NCBI GenBank assembly: GCA_023399635.1
Contig: JAEWOP010000083.1
Location: 1-11,613, forward strand
DNA from: Pseudomonadota bacterium
GTDB lineage: Bacteria > Pseudomonadota > Alphaproteobacteria > Rhizobiales > Rhizobiaceae
Length of the DNA: 11,613 nt
Reading direction: 5' to 3'
Part shown: positions 1-7,579 of the stretch, in pieces
Layout: each line of letters starts with the position of its first letter
How positions within the stretch are numbered: the first letter of the stretch is position 1
The notes under the pieces: generated by a model
What the model was told of the DNA's origin: nothing
Databases searched by the model: none
Seen by the model: the letters and a program-made list of their open reading frames with translations, nothing else
Position numbers and translations under genes: made by a program

Positions 1-246
1 GCCGACTACGTGACGCAGGGCATCCGTTGCAACTGCATCTGCCCCGGCACGGTCGAAAGCCCGTCGCTGCAGGACCGCATGCGCGCCCAGGGTGACTACG
101 AAACCGCACGTGCCGCCTTCATCGCCCGCCAGCCGATGGGCCGCCTCGGCTCGCCGGCGGAGATCGCCGATCTCGCCGTCTATATCGCGGGCGCCACCTA
201 CACCTCCGGCCAGGCCTTCTGCATCGACGGCGGCTGGACCATCTGA
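1..246 (+). CDS. SDR oxidoreductase, C-terminal part; probable 2-keto-3-deoxy-L-fuconate dehydrogenase
   Basis: Partial gene: the reading frame is open from base 1 and ends at TGA 244-246, giving the last 81 residues. NCICPGTVESPS corresponds to the SDR segment after the catalytic helix (PG motif). GRLGSPAEIADLAVYIAG and the terminal IDGGWTI are the usual C-terminal SDR signatures. The Rossmann GxxxGxG and the catalytic Tyr-x3-Lys lie upstream of the window and cannot be checked. From memory, the stretch RCNCxCPGTVxxPSLQ closely resembles human BDH2 and the bacterial 2-keto-3-deoxy-L-fuconate dehydrogenases. Those enzymes oxidise the product of L-fuconate dehydratase with NAD+ in the cytoplasm. 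The neighbour 28 nt downstream is exactly that dehydratase, which supports the assignment. SDR membership is near certain; the substrate is inferred from family resemblance and context. Confidence 0.8.
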   Translation, partial: ADYVTQGIRCNCICPGTVESPSLQDRMRAQGDYETARAAFIARQPMGRLGSPAEIADLAVYIAGATYTSGQAFCIDGGWTI

Positions 247-274
247 TCTCTCCCTTCCGAATAAAGAGATAGCC

Positions 275-1552
275 ATGACCCGCATCACCGATCTTCGCGT
301 CTTCGACTTGCGCTTCCCGACCTCCCAAAGCCTGGATGGCTCCGACGCGATGAACCCGGATCCCGATTATTCGGCAGCCTATGTCATCCTCGACACCGAC
401 AGCGAGGGGCTCGCCGGCCACGGCCTGACCTTCACCATCGGCCGCGGCAACGACATCTGCTGCATGGCAATCGAGGCGATGCGGCATCTCGTGGTGGGGC
501 AGGATCTTGAAGCCTTCCGCCATAACCCAGGCAAGTTTTGGCGGCACCTGACCAGCGACAGCCAGCTGCGCTGGATCGGTCCCGACAAGGGCGCCATGCA
601 CCTCGCCACAGGGGCAGTCGTCAACGCCTTCTGGGATCTGCTTGCCAAGCAACAGGGCAAGCCAGTCTGGCAGCTAGTGTCCGAGCTCTCGGCGGAAGAG
701 ATCGCCGACATCGTCGACTTCCGCTATCTCACCGACGTGCTGACGCGCGACGAGGCCGTCGCCATCCTGAAAAAGGCCGAGGCCGGCAAGACGGAGCGCA
801 TCGCCACCCTCAAGCAGGAAGGCTATGCCTGCTACACGACCTCGGCCGGCTGGCTCGGCTATCCGGAAGAGAAGCTCCGCCGCCTCTGCCAGGAAGCAGT
901 CGATGCCGGCTTCAACCACGTCAAGATGAAGGTCGGCCGCGATCTCGAGGACGACATCCGCCGCCTGACCATCGCCCGCGAGGTGATCGGTCCGGACCGT
1001 TACCTGATGATCGACGCCAATCAGGTCTGGGAGGTCGACCAGGCGATCGACTGGGTGAAGAAGCTCGCCTTCGCCAATCCCTTCTTCATCGAGGAACCGC
1101 CCAGTCCCGACGATGTCGCCGGACACCGCAAGATCCGCCAGGCCATCGGCCCCGTAAAGGTCGCCACCGGCGAGATGTGCCAGAACCGCATCATGTTCAA
1201 GCAGTTCATCGCCGAAGGTGCGATCGACATCGTGCAAATCGATTCCTGCCGCATGGGCGGGCTGAACGAAGTGCTGGCCGTGCTGCTGATCGCCGCGAAG
1301 TACAATCTTCCGGTCTGGCCGCATGCGGGCGGCGTGGGCTTGTGCGAATACGTCCAGCACCTGTCGATGATCGACTATGTCGCCGTCTCCGGCACCAAGG
1401 AAGGCCGCGTGATCGAATATGTCGACCACCTGCACGAGCACTTCGTCGATCCCTGCGTCATCAAGGACGCCGCCTACATGCCGCCGTCACGCCCCGGCTT
1501 CTCGATCGAGATGAAGCCGGAGTCGATTGCGGAGTATACGTTCAGGGGGTGA
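275..1552 (+). CDS. fucD: L-fuconate dehydratase (enolase superfamily)
   Basis: 425 residues. This cytoplasmic Mg2+-dependent enzyme dehydrates L-fuconate to 2-keto-3-deoxy-L-fuconate (EC 4.2.1.68) in the non-phosphorylating L-fucose pathway. The N-terminal capping domain carries LDGSDAMNPDPDYSAAYV (residues 20-37), characteristic of FucD and its mitochondrial relative ENOSF1. The barrel shows the expected catalytic set: K217-x-K219 in HVKMKVG, metal ligands D247 (DANQ), E273 (IEEPPSPDD) and E300 (ATGEMCQNR), and H350 in WPHAGGVGLCE. These sit one position before the residues I recall for the Xanthomonas campestris enzyme (K220, D248, E274, E301, H351). The chosen ATG at 275 follows the SDR stop by 28 nt with a weak AAAGAG ribosome site. 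The frame stays open upstream, but that extension would run over the SDR coding region and has no family counterpart. It is probably co-transcribed with the SDR gene. Confidence 0.93.
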   Translation: MTRITDLRVFDLRFPTSQSLDGSDAMNPDPDYSAAYVILDTDSEGLAGHGLTFTIGRGNDICCMAIEAMRHLVVGQDLEAFRHNPGKFWRHLTSDSQLRWIGPDKGAMHLATGAVVNAFWDLLAKQQGKPVWQLVSELSAEEIADIVDFRYLTDVLTRDEAVAILKKAEAGKTERIATLKQEGYACYTTSAGWLGYPEEKLRRLCQEAVDAGFNHVKMKVGRDLEDDIRRLTIAREVIGPDRYLMIDANQVWEVDQAIDWVKKLAFANPFFIEEPPSPDDVAGHRKIRQAIGPVKVATGEMCQNRIMFKQFIAEGAIDIVQIDSCRMGGLNEVLAVLLIAAKYNLPVWPHAGGVGLCEYVQHLSMIDYVAVSGTKEGRVIEYVDHLHEHFVDPCVIKDAAYMPPSRPGFSIEMKPESIAEYTFRG

Positions 1553-1602
1553 GCGGGCGTCGCCACCTCTAGAAGAGGAAGGTGATCCGGTTGGCCGCTT
1601 GG

Positions 1603-1637
1603 GTTTGGATCCTCGGGTCAAGCCCGAGGATGACGAA
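1603..1637 (+). repeat. Dispersed palindromic repeat, arm 1
   Basis: 35-nt unit with the internal palindrome ATCCTCGGG-TCAAG-CCCGAGGAT: a 9-bp stem with a 5-nt loop at 1609-1631. It is an exact reverse complement of 1774-1808. The core CCTCGGGTCAAGCCCGAGG is, from general knowledge, a high-copy REP-like sequence in many Rhizobiales and other Alphaproteobacteria. Its genome copy number cannot be checked here. Confidence 0.85.
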
Positions 1638-1773
1638 AGGGATGTTGTGCGAAGGGTGCCAGGAACGTTGGCGCCAGTTCACCGGATCTACGATCATCTG
1701 CGGCGGAGATTGCGCTTCGGCCCCCGTCGCTCCTCGACGTCGATGGTTCTACCCTTCCCTGGCCACCCTCTCC

Positions 1774-1808
1774 TTCGTCATCCTCGGGCTTGACCCGAGG
1801 ATCCAAAC
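1774..1808 (-). repeat. Dispersed palindromic repeat, arm 2 (inverted copy)
   Basis: Exact reverse complement of 1603-1637 over 35 nt, with the same 9-bp internal stem. The two arms face each other across 136 nt, a BIME-like pair. Outside the 35 nt the match breaks down, apart from scattered purines, so the unit borders appear sharp. Confidence 0.85.
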
Positions 1809-1847
1809 ACACACCCTCCAGCAGGACCGACACCGACGGGCCGGCGG

Positions 1848-3263
1848 CTAAATCCGTTCCGCCTCGATCTCCGCAAGCCTGGCATTGACCCGGTCCCGCC
1901 ACGCCCGATTGTCGATCAGCGCCTGCGGGAAGAGGCCCGGCAGCGCGAAGAAGGGTGCCGAGGCATCATCGCCGGCAGGCTCGGCTGCCGCGCGACGCAG
2001 TTCCTCTCGCCGCGGATCGTCAATGTCCGGCGTCCGCTTGGCATAGGCGATCCAGAGCGCAGTTGCCAGTGCCGCCGTGTCGGCCTCATCGCCCTTCGCC
2101 AGCGCCTCGACCGTTCCGGCGAAAATCCGCTGCGGCAGCTTCTGGCTGCCGTCCATGGCGATCTGCTTTGTCCGGTGGGCGATCGTCGGGTTCTCGAAGC
2201 GCTCGATCAGCTGGTCGATGTACTTGTCGAGATCGATCCCCGGTACCGGGTCCAGCGTCTTGCGCGCGGAGTGCATGTGCCGGCGCGCCAGGTCGCGATA
2301 TTCCGGGACGGCCATGACGTCGCGCACATATTCCAGCCCCTTCAGCTGGCCGAGATAGGCGATCATGGAGTGGGCCCCGTTGAGGAGGCGAAGCTTCATC
2401 TTCTCGTAGGGCTCTACATCGTCGACGAAAAGCGCGCCGGCCTTGTCCCAGGCCGGATGGCCGGAAACGAAATGATTCTCGATCACCCATTGCATGAAGG
2501 GTTCGGTTTCAAGCGATAGCGCATCCTCGGCGCCCAGCAGACCGGCCGCCCGTGCCCGACCCTCGTCAGTCGCGGCCGGCACGATGCGATCGACCATGCT
2601 CGACGGGAAAGCGCCATGGCCGGAGATCCAGTTCGCCAGCGCCGGATCGCGCGCGCCAGCCATCTCGATCACCAGCCGGCGGACGATACGACCATTGGTC
2701 GGCAGGTTGTCGCAGCAGAGGACGGTGAAGGGTTCCTGCCCTGCCGCATGACGACGGGCTAGGCCCTCCACGATATAGCCGATGACGCCGACGGGCGCAG
2801 TCGGATTGGCAAGATCGGCCGCCACGGCCGGATGGCTGCGGTCGAGGCCGCCGGTCGACGGGTCGAGGCCATAGGCCTTTTCCGTCACGGTAATGGTGAC
2901 GATCTTGATCGCAGGATCGACCAGCAGGCCAAGCAGTTCATCGCGATCCTCGACTGCCGAGATCCCGCGGACGATAGAGCCGACCACCTGGACGCTTTCG
3001 CCGGCGCCGCTGCGGGTGACGACGGAATAGAGATGGTCCTGCGCCTTGAGATCGCGCACGATATCAAGCGAACGGAGGCTGACGCCGACAATGCCCCAGC
3101 CGCCCGGCTCCTTGGCCAGCGCCAAATCGTTGTAGACAGCTTGGTGCGCGCGGTGGAAGGCCCCGAGGCCGATATGAAGAATGCCTGGCTTTAGCTCCGG
3201 TGGATTGAAGGCGGGCTTGACGACGTTTTCGGCGAGAGAGGTCGAGGCTGACAGTCTTTCCAT
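1848..3263 (-). CDS. uxuB: Mannitol dehydrogenase-family oxidoreductase; probable D-mannonate oxidoreductase (fructuronate reductase)
   Basis: 471 residues, a polyol-specific long-chain dehydrogenase. The N-terminal nucleotide-binding motif is GLGAFHRAHQA (residues 32-42). The catalytic signature KLRLLNGAHS gives K290, N295 and H298, the spacing known for this family (Lys-x4-Asn-x2-His); CCDNLPTNG (183-191) is a second family block. Family members reduce D-fructuronate to D-mannonate (EC 1.1.1.57), or oxidise mannitol, arabinitol or altronate. The gene for mannonate dehydratase directly upstream favours the UxuB role, with NAD(H) in the cytoplasm. The ATG at 3263 lies 2 nt after the uxuA stop (TGATCATG) and has no strong ribosome site of its own, so translation is probably coupled. 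It is the last gene of the minus-strand operon. Mannitol 2-dehydrogenase remains possible from sequence alone. Confidence 0.86.
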   Translation of the reverse strand: MERLSASTSLAENVVKPAFNPPELKPGILHIGLGAFHRAHQAVYNDLALAKEPGGWGIVGVSLRSLDIVRDLKAQDHLYSVVTRSGAGESVQVVGSIVRGISAVEDRDELLGLLVDPAIKIVTITVTEKAYGLDPSTGGLDRSHPAVAADLANPTAPVGVIGYIVEGLARRHAAGQEPFTVLCCDNLPTNGRIVRRLVIEMAGARDPALANWISGHGAFPSSMVDRIVPAATDEGRARAAGLLGAEDALSLETEPFMQWVIENHFVSGHPAWDKAGALFVDDVEPYEKMKLRLLNGAHSMIAYLGQLKGLEYVRDVMAVPEYRDLARRHMHSARKTLDPVPGIDLDKYIDQLIERFENPTIAHRTKQIAMDGSQKLPQRIFAGTVEALAKGDEADTAALATALWIAYAKRTPDIDDPRREELRRAAAEPAGDDASAPFFALPGLFPQALIDNRAWRDRVNARLAEIEAERI

Positions 3264-3265
3264 GA

Positions 3266-4462
3266 TCAGGACAATCCGTATCTGGAGTGGGTAAGCGCGC
3301 GTTCGATGCCGCGCAGTTCGGCAAGGCCCTTCAGCCGCCCAATTGCCGGGTAACCGGGCTGGGCGCCGCGGGTGAGGTCGTCGAGGATTTCTTGGCCGTG
3401 GTCGGGGCGCATCGGGATCTCGTGATCAGCACGGCCTTCCGCCTGCCGTCGCTGCTCTTCCGCCACCAGTTCTGCGATCACCGCCACCATGTCAGTATGA
3501 CCTTCCAGGTGTTCGTCCTCAAAGAAGGAGCAGGGGATCGCCTCTTCGTCCCGGTGCACGTTGCGCAGATGGACGAAATGGATGCGCGGGGCAAGCTTCC
3601 TCACCATGGCCGGCAGGTCGTTGTCACCACGCGCGCCAAGCGAGCCGGTGCAGAAGGTGACGCCATTCGCACGGCTGTCAACCGCGTTCAGCATGTGGAG
3701 GTAATCGGCCTCGGTGGAGAGAATGCGCGGCAGGCCGAGGAGAGCCCATGGCGGATCGTCCGGATGGGCGCAGATGTTGATGCCGACGCGTTCGGCGACC
3801 GGGGTCACCTCGGATAGGAAGTCGATGAGGTGCTGCTGCAGTTTCTCCCGGCTGATGCCGTCATAGGTTGCCAGATGATCGCGCAGCTGCGGCAGCGTAT
3901 AGCCATCGGCCGAGCCCGGAAGCCCTGCCCCGACGTTCTTGGAGAGAGCCACCCGACGCTCCTCCGGCATATCCGCGAAGCGCTTAGCGGCCTTGTCCCG
4001 CAGCGCCTCGTCATAGTCCTCTGAAGCACCGGGCCGCTCCAGCAGATGGATGTCGAAAGCGACGAAGTCCACCAGGTCGAAGCGCATCGCACGCGCGCCA
4101 TGACGTGTCGGCCAACGAAGATCGGTGCGGGTCCAGTCCAGCACCGGCATGAAGTTGTAGCAGACGGTGCGGATGCCGCTTTCAGAAAGGCGGCGGAGCG
4201 TCTCCTGCCAGTTGGCGACATGCTGGCGCCAGTCGCCAGTCTGCGTCTTGATGCTCTCGGAGACCGGAACGCTTTCCACCACATCCCAGAACAGCCCGCC
4301 CGCCTTGATCGCCTCGTGCCGCTTGGCGATCTCCTCGACCGGCCAGACATCTCCAGTCGGGATGTGGTGCAGCGCGCTGACGATGCCTTTTGCACCAGCC
4401 TGGGCTGCATCCTCCACGCTCACCTTGTCGATCGGGCCGAACCAACGCCACGTATGCCGCAT
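3266..4462 (-). CDS. uxuA: Mannonate dehydratase
   Basis: 398 residues, the usual UxuA length. It dehydrates D-mannonate to 2-keto-3-deoxy-D-gluconate (EC 4.2.1.8) in the cytoplasm. The start MRHTWRWFGP, CYNFMPVLDWTRT (101-113), ICAHPDDPP (230-238), FCTGSLGARGDND (270-282), FVHLRNVH (296-303) and MRPDHG (351-356) are hallmark UxuA blocks. The expected divalent metal ligands are all present: H233, C271, H298 and D354. The ATG at 4462 has a good AGGAG ribosome site 5 nt upstream. That site is part of TGAGGAG, so it shares bases with the TGA stop of the preceding dehydrogenase (4474-4472), an arrangement that favours translational coupling. It is followed after 2 nt by uxuB, which makes its substrate. 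Confidence 0.95.
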   Translation of the reverse strand: MRHTWRWFGPIDKVSVEDAAQAGAKGIVSALHHIPTGDVWPVEEIAKRHEAIKAGGLFWDVVESVPVSESIKTQTGDWRQHVANWQETLRRLSESGIRTVCYNFMPVLDWTRTDLRWPTRHGARAMRFDLVDFVAFDIHLLERPGASEDYDEALRDKAAKRFADMPEERRVALSKNVGAGLPGSADGYTLPQLRDHLATYDGISREKLQQHLIDFLSEVTPVAERVGINICAHPDDPPWALLGLPRILSTEADYLHMLNAVDSRANGVTFCTGSLGARGDNDLPAMVRKLAPRIHFVHLRNVHRDEEAIPCSFFEDEHLEGHTDMVAVIAELVAEEQRRQAEGRADHEIPMRPDHGQEILDDLTRGAQPGYPAIGRLKGLAELRGIERALTHSRYGLS

Positions 4463-4471
4463 GAAAACTCC

Positions 4472-5515
4472 TCAGGAGAAAAACGTGATTTGAACCTTGC
4501 AGGCAGCGGAACGATCGCCGGCCTGCTCGAATGCCGCTAAGGCATCTGAGATGGGAAAGCTATGGGAGATGATCGGCCGCACGTCGATCTCGCGACGCGC
4601 GATCAGATCTGCCGCCTGTGCAAACTCTTTGTCGAAGCGCTGTGTGCCGATCCAGCGCAATTCCTTGCCGACCAGCGCATTGAGCGGCACGGTCATGTCG
4701 CCGGTCACGCCGACCTGGACGATGAGGCCACGCGGACGCACAGTGGCGATCGCACTTCGGATCGCCGGCGCCGCCGCCGAGCATTCGAAGGCAACGTCGA
4801 ACTGACCCTTGTCGGCTTCGTATCCCGACAGTTCACCGGCATCGGTTGCGACATTGATCGTACGCGTCGCACCCATGGCGCGCGCACGCTCAAGCGCGGC
4901 ATCGGTCAGATCCGTCGCCACGATCTCGGCCGCACCCGCATGCAGCGCCGCAGCGATCGTCAGTACGCCGATCGGGCCCGCACCCGTCACGAGCACGCGC
5001 TTGCCAGCCAAGTCACCGGCACGCGCCACCGCATGCAGGCAGACTGCAAGCGGTTCTGTGCAGGCCGCCTCGCCGGGCGTGACCGTCTCGCCGACCGGCA
5101 CGCACTGCACCGCCGGAACCACCAGCCAATCGCAGAACATGCCCTGAGCATGCGGCAGGCGCATGGCGCTGCCCATGAACTGCATGTTCAAGCAGTGGAT
5201 CGGCAGCCCCTCGCTGCAGAAGCGGCATTGACCGCAGGGCCGGCTCGGATTGACCGCGACCAGCTGCCCCGCGGTCAGGCCGGATACGCCCTCACCCACG
5301 GCCTCAACATGGCCGGACCCTTCGTGCCCAAGGATGATCGGCTCCCGCACCTGGACCGGGCCGAAGCCGCCGTCTTGGTAATAATGCAGATCCGACCCGC
5401 AAATGCCGCCCGCCGCCATTCTGAGCAGCACCTCGCCAGGTTGAGGCGTTGGCACCGCCGCCTCCTCGACCTTCAGGTCCTGCTGTCCGTAGAGCCGCGC
5501 AAGCCGTGTCAGCAT
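4472..5515 (-). CDS. idnD: Zinc-dependent MDR dehydrogenase, L-idonate/L-gulonate 5-dehydrogenase type
   Basis: 347 residues, medium-chain dehydrogenase family. Catalytic zinc residues are C39 (GICGSDLHYY), H64-E65 (GHEGSG) and E154 (TEPLAV). The structural zinc cysteines are C94, C97, C100 and C108. The Rossmann loop is GAGPIG (178-183), and D202 at the end of the second strand suggests NAD+ preference. NPSRPCGQC and the later FMGSAMRLPHAQG recall E. coli IdnD, which oxidises L-idonate to 5-keto-D-gluconate (EC 1.1.1.264). With uxuB and uxuA following, oxidation of L-gulonate to D-fructuronate (EC 1.1.1.380) is an equally plausible role; the sequence does not decide between them. I chose the ATG at 5515, 7 nt after the dctM stop and with a weak GGTAG site. 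A TTG at 5539 would add eight non-family residues and overlap dctM. Confidence 0.85.
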   Translation of the reverse strand: MLTRLARLYGQQDLKVEEAAVPTPQPGEVLLRMAAGGICGSDLHYYQDGGFGPVQVREPIILGHEGSGHVEAVGEGVSGLTAGQLVAVNPSRPCGQCRFCSEGLPIHCLNMQFMGSAMRLPHAQGMFCDWLVVPAVQCVPVGETVTPGEAACTEPLAVCLHAVARAGDLAGKRVLVTGAGPIGVLTIAAALHAGAAEIVATDLTDAALERARAMGATRTINVATDAGELSGYEADKGQFDVAFECSAAAPAIRSAIATVRPRGLIVQVGVTGDMTVPLNALVGKELRWIGTQRFDKEFAQAADLIARREIDVRPIISHSFPISDALAAFEQAGDRSAACKVQITFFS

Positions 5516-5522
5516 GACAGAG

Positions 5523-6929
5523 CTACCGCAGAAGACCAAGCTGTGTCGGCAGCCACAGCGTGATTGCCGGAATAAAGGTGATCAGCAGCAGCGCGACAAA
5601 GAGCGGGATCATCCAGGGCAGGATTGCCATCGTCGTTTTCTCGATGGACAGCTTCGAAATCCTCGACAGCACGAAGAGCACCATGCCGACCGGCGGCGTC
5701 AGCAGCCCGATCATCAGGTTCAAGGTAAAGATGATCCCCATATGGACCGGGTCCACACCATAGCGGGCTGCGATCGGCATCAGGATCGGGACCAGGATGC
5801 TGATTGCGGCGATGGTGTCGAGAAAGGCACCAACGATCAGAAGCAGGATGTTGACGATGATCAGGAAGGTCCACCAGTTGTCCGTCAGCGAGAACATGAA
5901 GTCGGAGAACAACTGGGCCGCCTGGCTGACCGTCAGAAGCCATGCAAAGATCGAGGCAGTGGTAACGATGAACAGGACCGAGGCTGTCGTCTCGATCGTG
6001 TCGAAGCTCGCCTTGGCAAGGGTCCTGATCGTCATGGTGCGGTAGCGTACGAGCCCGAGGAAGAGCGACCAGATCACGGCAGCGACGGCGGCTTCAGTCG
6101 GCGTGAACCAGCCCATGGTCATTCCGCCGATCAGCAGAACCGGTGTCATCAGCGCCATGACCGCCGAGAAGTCATAGTACCAATCGAGCGCGATCAGGGC
6201 GACCAATGCGATGAAGACAGCCACGTTGATCGAGAGCCCGGCCAGGATCAACAGGTACACCGCGACGGGGAAGCAGAGAACGATGAAGACCTCCAGCGAG
6301 GCGCTGGCGAGCCTTTTCAGCTCGAAAGGCGTGTCGGATCCCCAACCCTTTCGATAGGCGAAAATGAAGACGGTCAGCATCATCAGAACCGTCATCACGA
6401 TACCCGGCAGGATGCCGGCCATGAACAGAGCACCGATCGAAACATTCGCCATCATGCCGTAGATGACGAAGGGGAGCGACGGCGGGAAGATCGGCCCGAG
6501 CGTTGCAGACGCGGCGGTGACCCCGACTGCGGCCTCGACGGGATAGCCATGATCCTTCATGGCCTTGATTTCGATCGTGCCGATGCCGGCGGCATCCGCG
6601 AGCGCGGTGCCGGACATGCCAGAGAACACGACCGAACCGATGATGTTCACCTGCGCCAGGCCACCCTTCATCCAGCCAACGAGGGATAGGGCAAAATGGT
6701 AGATGCGGCCGGTCACCCCGGCGATGTTCATCAGGTTGCCGACCAGGATGAAAAAGGGGACAGCGATCAGCGGGAAGCTTTCGACACCGGCGATCATGCG
6801 CTGGGCAGCAATGATGTCGGGGGCGACGCCATAAATGACGAGGTAGAGCAGAGAGGACACGCCAAGCGATACCGCAATCGGAGCGCCGACGATCATGAGA
6901 AGCAGGAAGGAGCCGATAAGAAGCAGCAT
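5523..6929 (-). CDS. dctM: TRAP transporter large permease subunit (DctM family)
   Basis: 468 residues, almost entirely hydrophobic, an inner-membrane protein of the ion-transporter superfamily. It forms the Na+/substrate translocation channel fed by the binding protein. Conserved DctM blocks are visible: ESFPLIAVPFFILVGNLM (50-67), SGMSGTALADAAGIG (103-117), GPIFPPSLPFVIYG (145-158), FTPTEAAVAAV (275-285) and LTPPVGMVLFV (410-420). It is about 40 residues longer than the common 425-430; the extra length appears to lie in a hydrophobic stretch around residues 205-265, which also occurs in some family members. It starts 4 nt after dctQ, as usual for TRAP operons. The family is certain; the transported substrate is not shown by this subunit. 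Confidence 0.95.
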   Translation of the reverse strand: MLLLIGSFLLLMIVGAPIAVSLGVSSLLYLVIYGVAPDIIAAQRMIAGVESFPLIAVPFFILVGNLMNIAGVTGRIYHFALSLVGWMKGGLAQVNIIGSVVFSGMSGTALADAAGIGTIEIKAMKDHGYPVEAAVGVTAASATLGPIFPPSLPFVIYGMMANVSIGALFMAGILPGIVMTVLMMLTVFIFAYRKGWGSDTPFELKRLASASLEVFIVLCFPVAVYLLILAGLSINVAVFIALVALIALDWYYDFSAVMALMTPVLLIGGMTMGWFTPTEAAVAAVIWSLFLGLVRYRTMTIRTLAKASFDTIETTASVLFIVTTASIFAWLLTVSQAAQLFSDFMFSLTDNWWTFLIIVNILLLIVGAFLDTIAAISILVPILMPIAARYGVDPVHMGIIFTLNLMIGLLTPPVGMVLFVLSRISKLSIEKTTMAILPWMIPLFVALLLITFIPAITLWLPTQLGLLR

Positions 6930-6933
6930 TTGG

Positions 6934-7506
6934 TCAGATCCCCTGCACGCCGGTTTCGCTCGCCTGTTCGCGAACGGTTTTTTCGTTGATCATGTCTTTG
7001 ATGAAGTTCTGGACGGACCGGGCAAGCATCAGCGCAAAGGCGGCGAAGACGGTATAGAAGACATAGCCGCGCGGCAGATTGACGGTGACCATGCGTTCCT
7101 TGCCCACGATCCCGATATAGCGCCACATCAGCCAGGTCGTGTAGGCGAAGAAACCAATGACGATGAGATCGACCAGTAGTTCCAGCGCACGGCCGGCCTT
7201 GCGCGGCAGGAAGCGGTAGAGAATGTCAACGGAGATGTGTCTGCACATGCGAACGCACATCACCGAGCCCAGAAAAACGAGGACGACGAGGCAGTTGGCG
7301 GCGATCTCCTCGGTCCAAGCCAGGCTGTTGTTCAGGGCATAGCGGGTGAAGAACTGCAGGAAAACGCAGGCGGCCATGGCCCAGAAGATCGCCATGTTGA
7401 CCCAATCCTCCACCGCATATGGCGAGAGATCCACAGGGCCGGCATCTTCCTCGAAGGCGTGCGCCATTTCCTCGACGCTGACCGGAGCGTGCTGTTGTTC
7501 GTTCAT
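6934..7506 (-). CDS. dctQ: TRAP transporter small permease subunit (DctQ family)
   Basis: 190 residues with about 30 hydrophilic N-terminal residues and four membrane segments near 32-54, 66-86, 107-130 and 146-168. The motif NNSLAWTEEIA (59-69) after the first segment is the DctQ signature. It partners DctM in the inner membrane. The ATG at 7506 has a GGAG ribosome site 7 nt upstream. It is separated from dctP by 73 nt containing a strong stem-loop (7539-7565), while dctM follows after only 4 nt. Confidence 0.93.
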   Translation of the reverse strand: MNEQQHAPVSVEEMAHAFEEDAGPVDLSPYAVEDWVNMAIFWAMAACVFLQFFTRYALNNSLAWTEEIAANCLVVLVFLGSVMCVRMCRHISVDILYRFLPRKAGRALELLVDLIVIGFFAYTTWLMWRYIGIVGKERMVTVNLPRGYVFYTVFAAFALMLARSVQNFIKDMINEKTVREQASETGVQGI

Positions 7507-7538
7507 CGGAGAACTCCGCCAATCCGAAGGATGGAGCG

Positions 7539-7565
7539 AACGCCCGGCATCTGCTGCCGGGCGTT
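7539..7565 (-). promoter_or_regulatory. Perfect 11-bp stem-loop between dctP and dctQ
   Basis: AACGCCCGGCA (7539-7549) pairs exactly with TGCCGGGCGTT (7555-7565) around a 5-nt loop. On the minus-strand transcript it lies 14 nt after the dctP stop and has no T run, so it is not a classical terminator. Inference: it protects the 3' end of a dctP mRNA or partly attenuates transcription, so that binding protein is made in excess over the membrane subunits, as with the malE-malF intergenic repeats. Confidence 0.75.
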
Positions 7566-7579
7566 GCAGAAGGTGCGTG

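Larger units (their letters stand above)
1553..1847. other. Convergent intergenic region with a paired palindromic repeat
   Basis: 295 nt lie between the fucD stop and the uxuB stop, where the two transcripts run towards each other. No convincing gene is present. Short frames here translate the repeat into LGLDPRI- or DPRVKPEDD-like peptides, well known spurious annotations in Alphaproteobacteria. The main content is a 35-nt inverted repeat (1603-1637 and 1774-1808) enclosing 136 nt of unremarkable sequence. A weak imperfect hairpin (CCTCT-AGA-AGAGG, 1565-1577) follows fucD but lacks a T run, so no classical terminator was found for either gene. The repeats may themselves end transcription. 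Confidence 0.7.

Noticed and set aside
92..274. N-terminal extension of fucD starting near base 92
   Set aside because: It runs over the SDR coding region in another frame, is Ser/Ala/Pro/Arg-rich with no family counterpart, and the ATG at 275 gives the expected FucD N-terminus.
1527..1902. Several 80-95-residue reading frames on both strands in the fucD-uxuB gap
   Set aside because: Their sequence is largely translation of the palindromic repeat (DPRVKPEDD, LGLDPRI), they have no good ribosome sites, and they overlap real genes.
538..6689. Long open frames opposite or inside known genes (for example + strand 538-1572, 4562-5563 and 5514-6689)
   Set aside because: Their composition is Arg/His/Gln/Asp-rich low-complexity typical of shadow frames in GC-rich DNA, and they lie over genes with clear family motifs.
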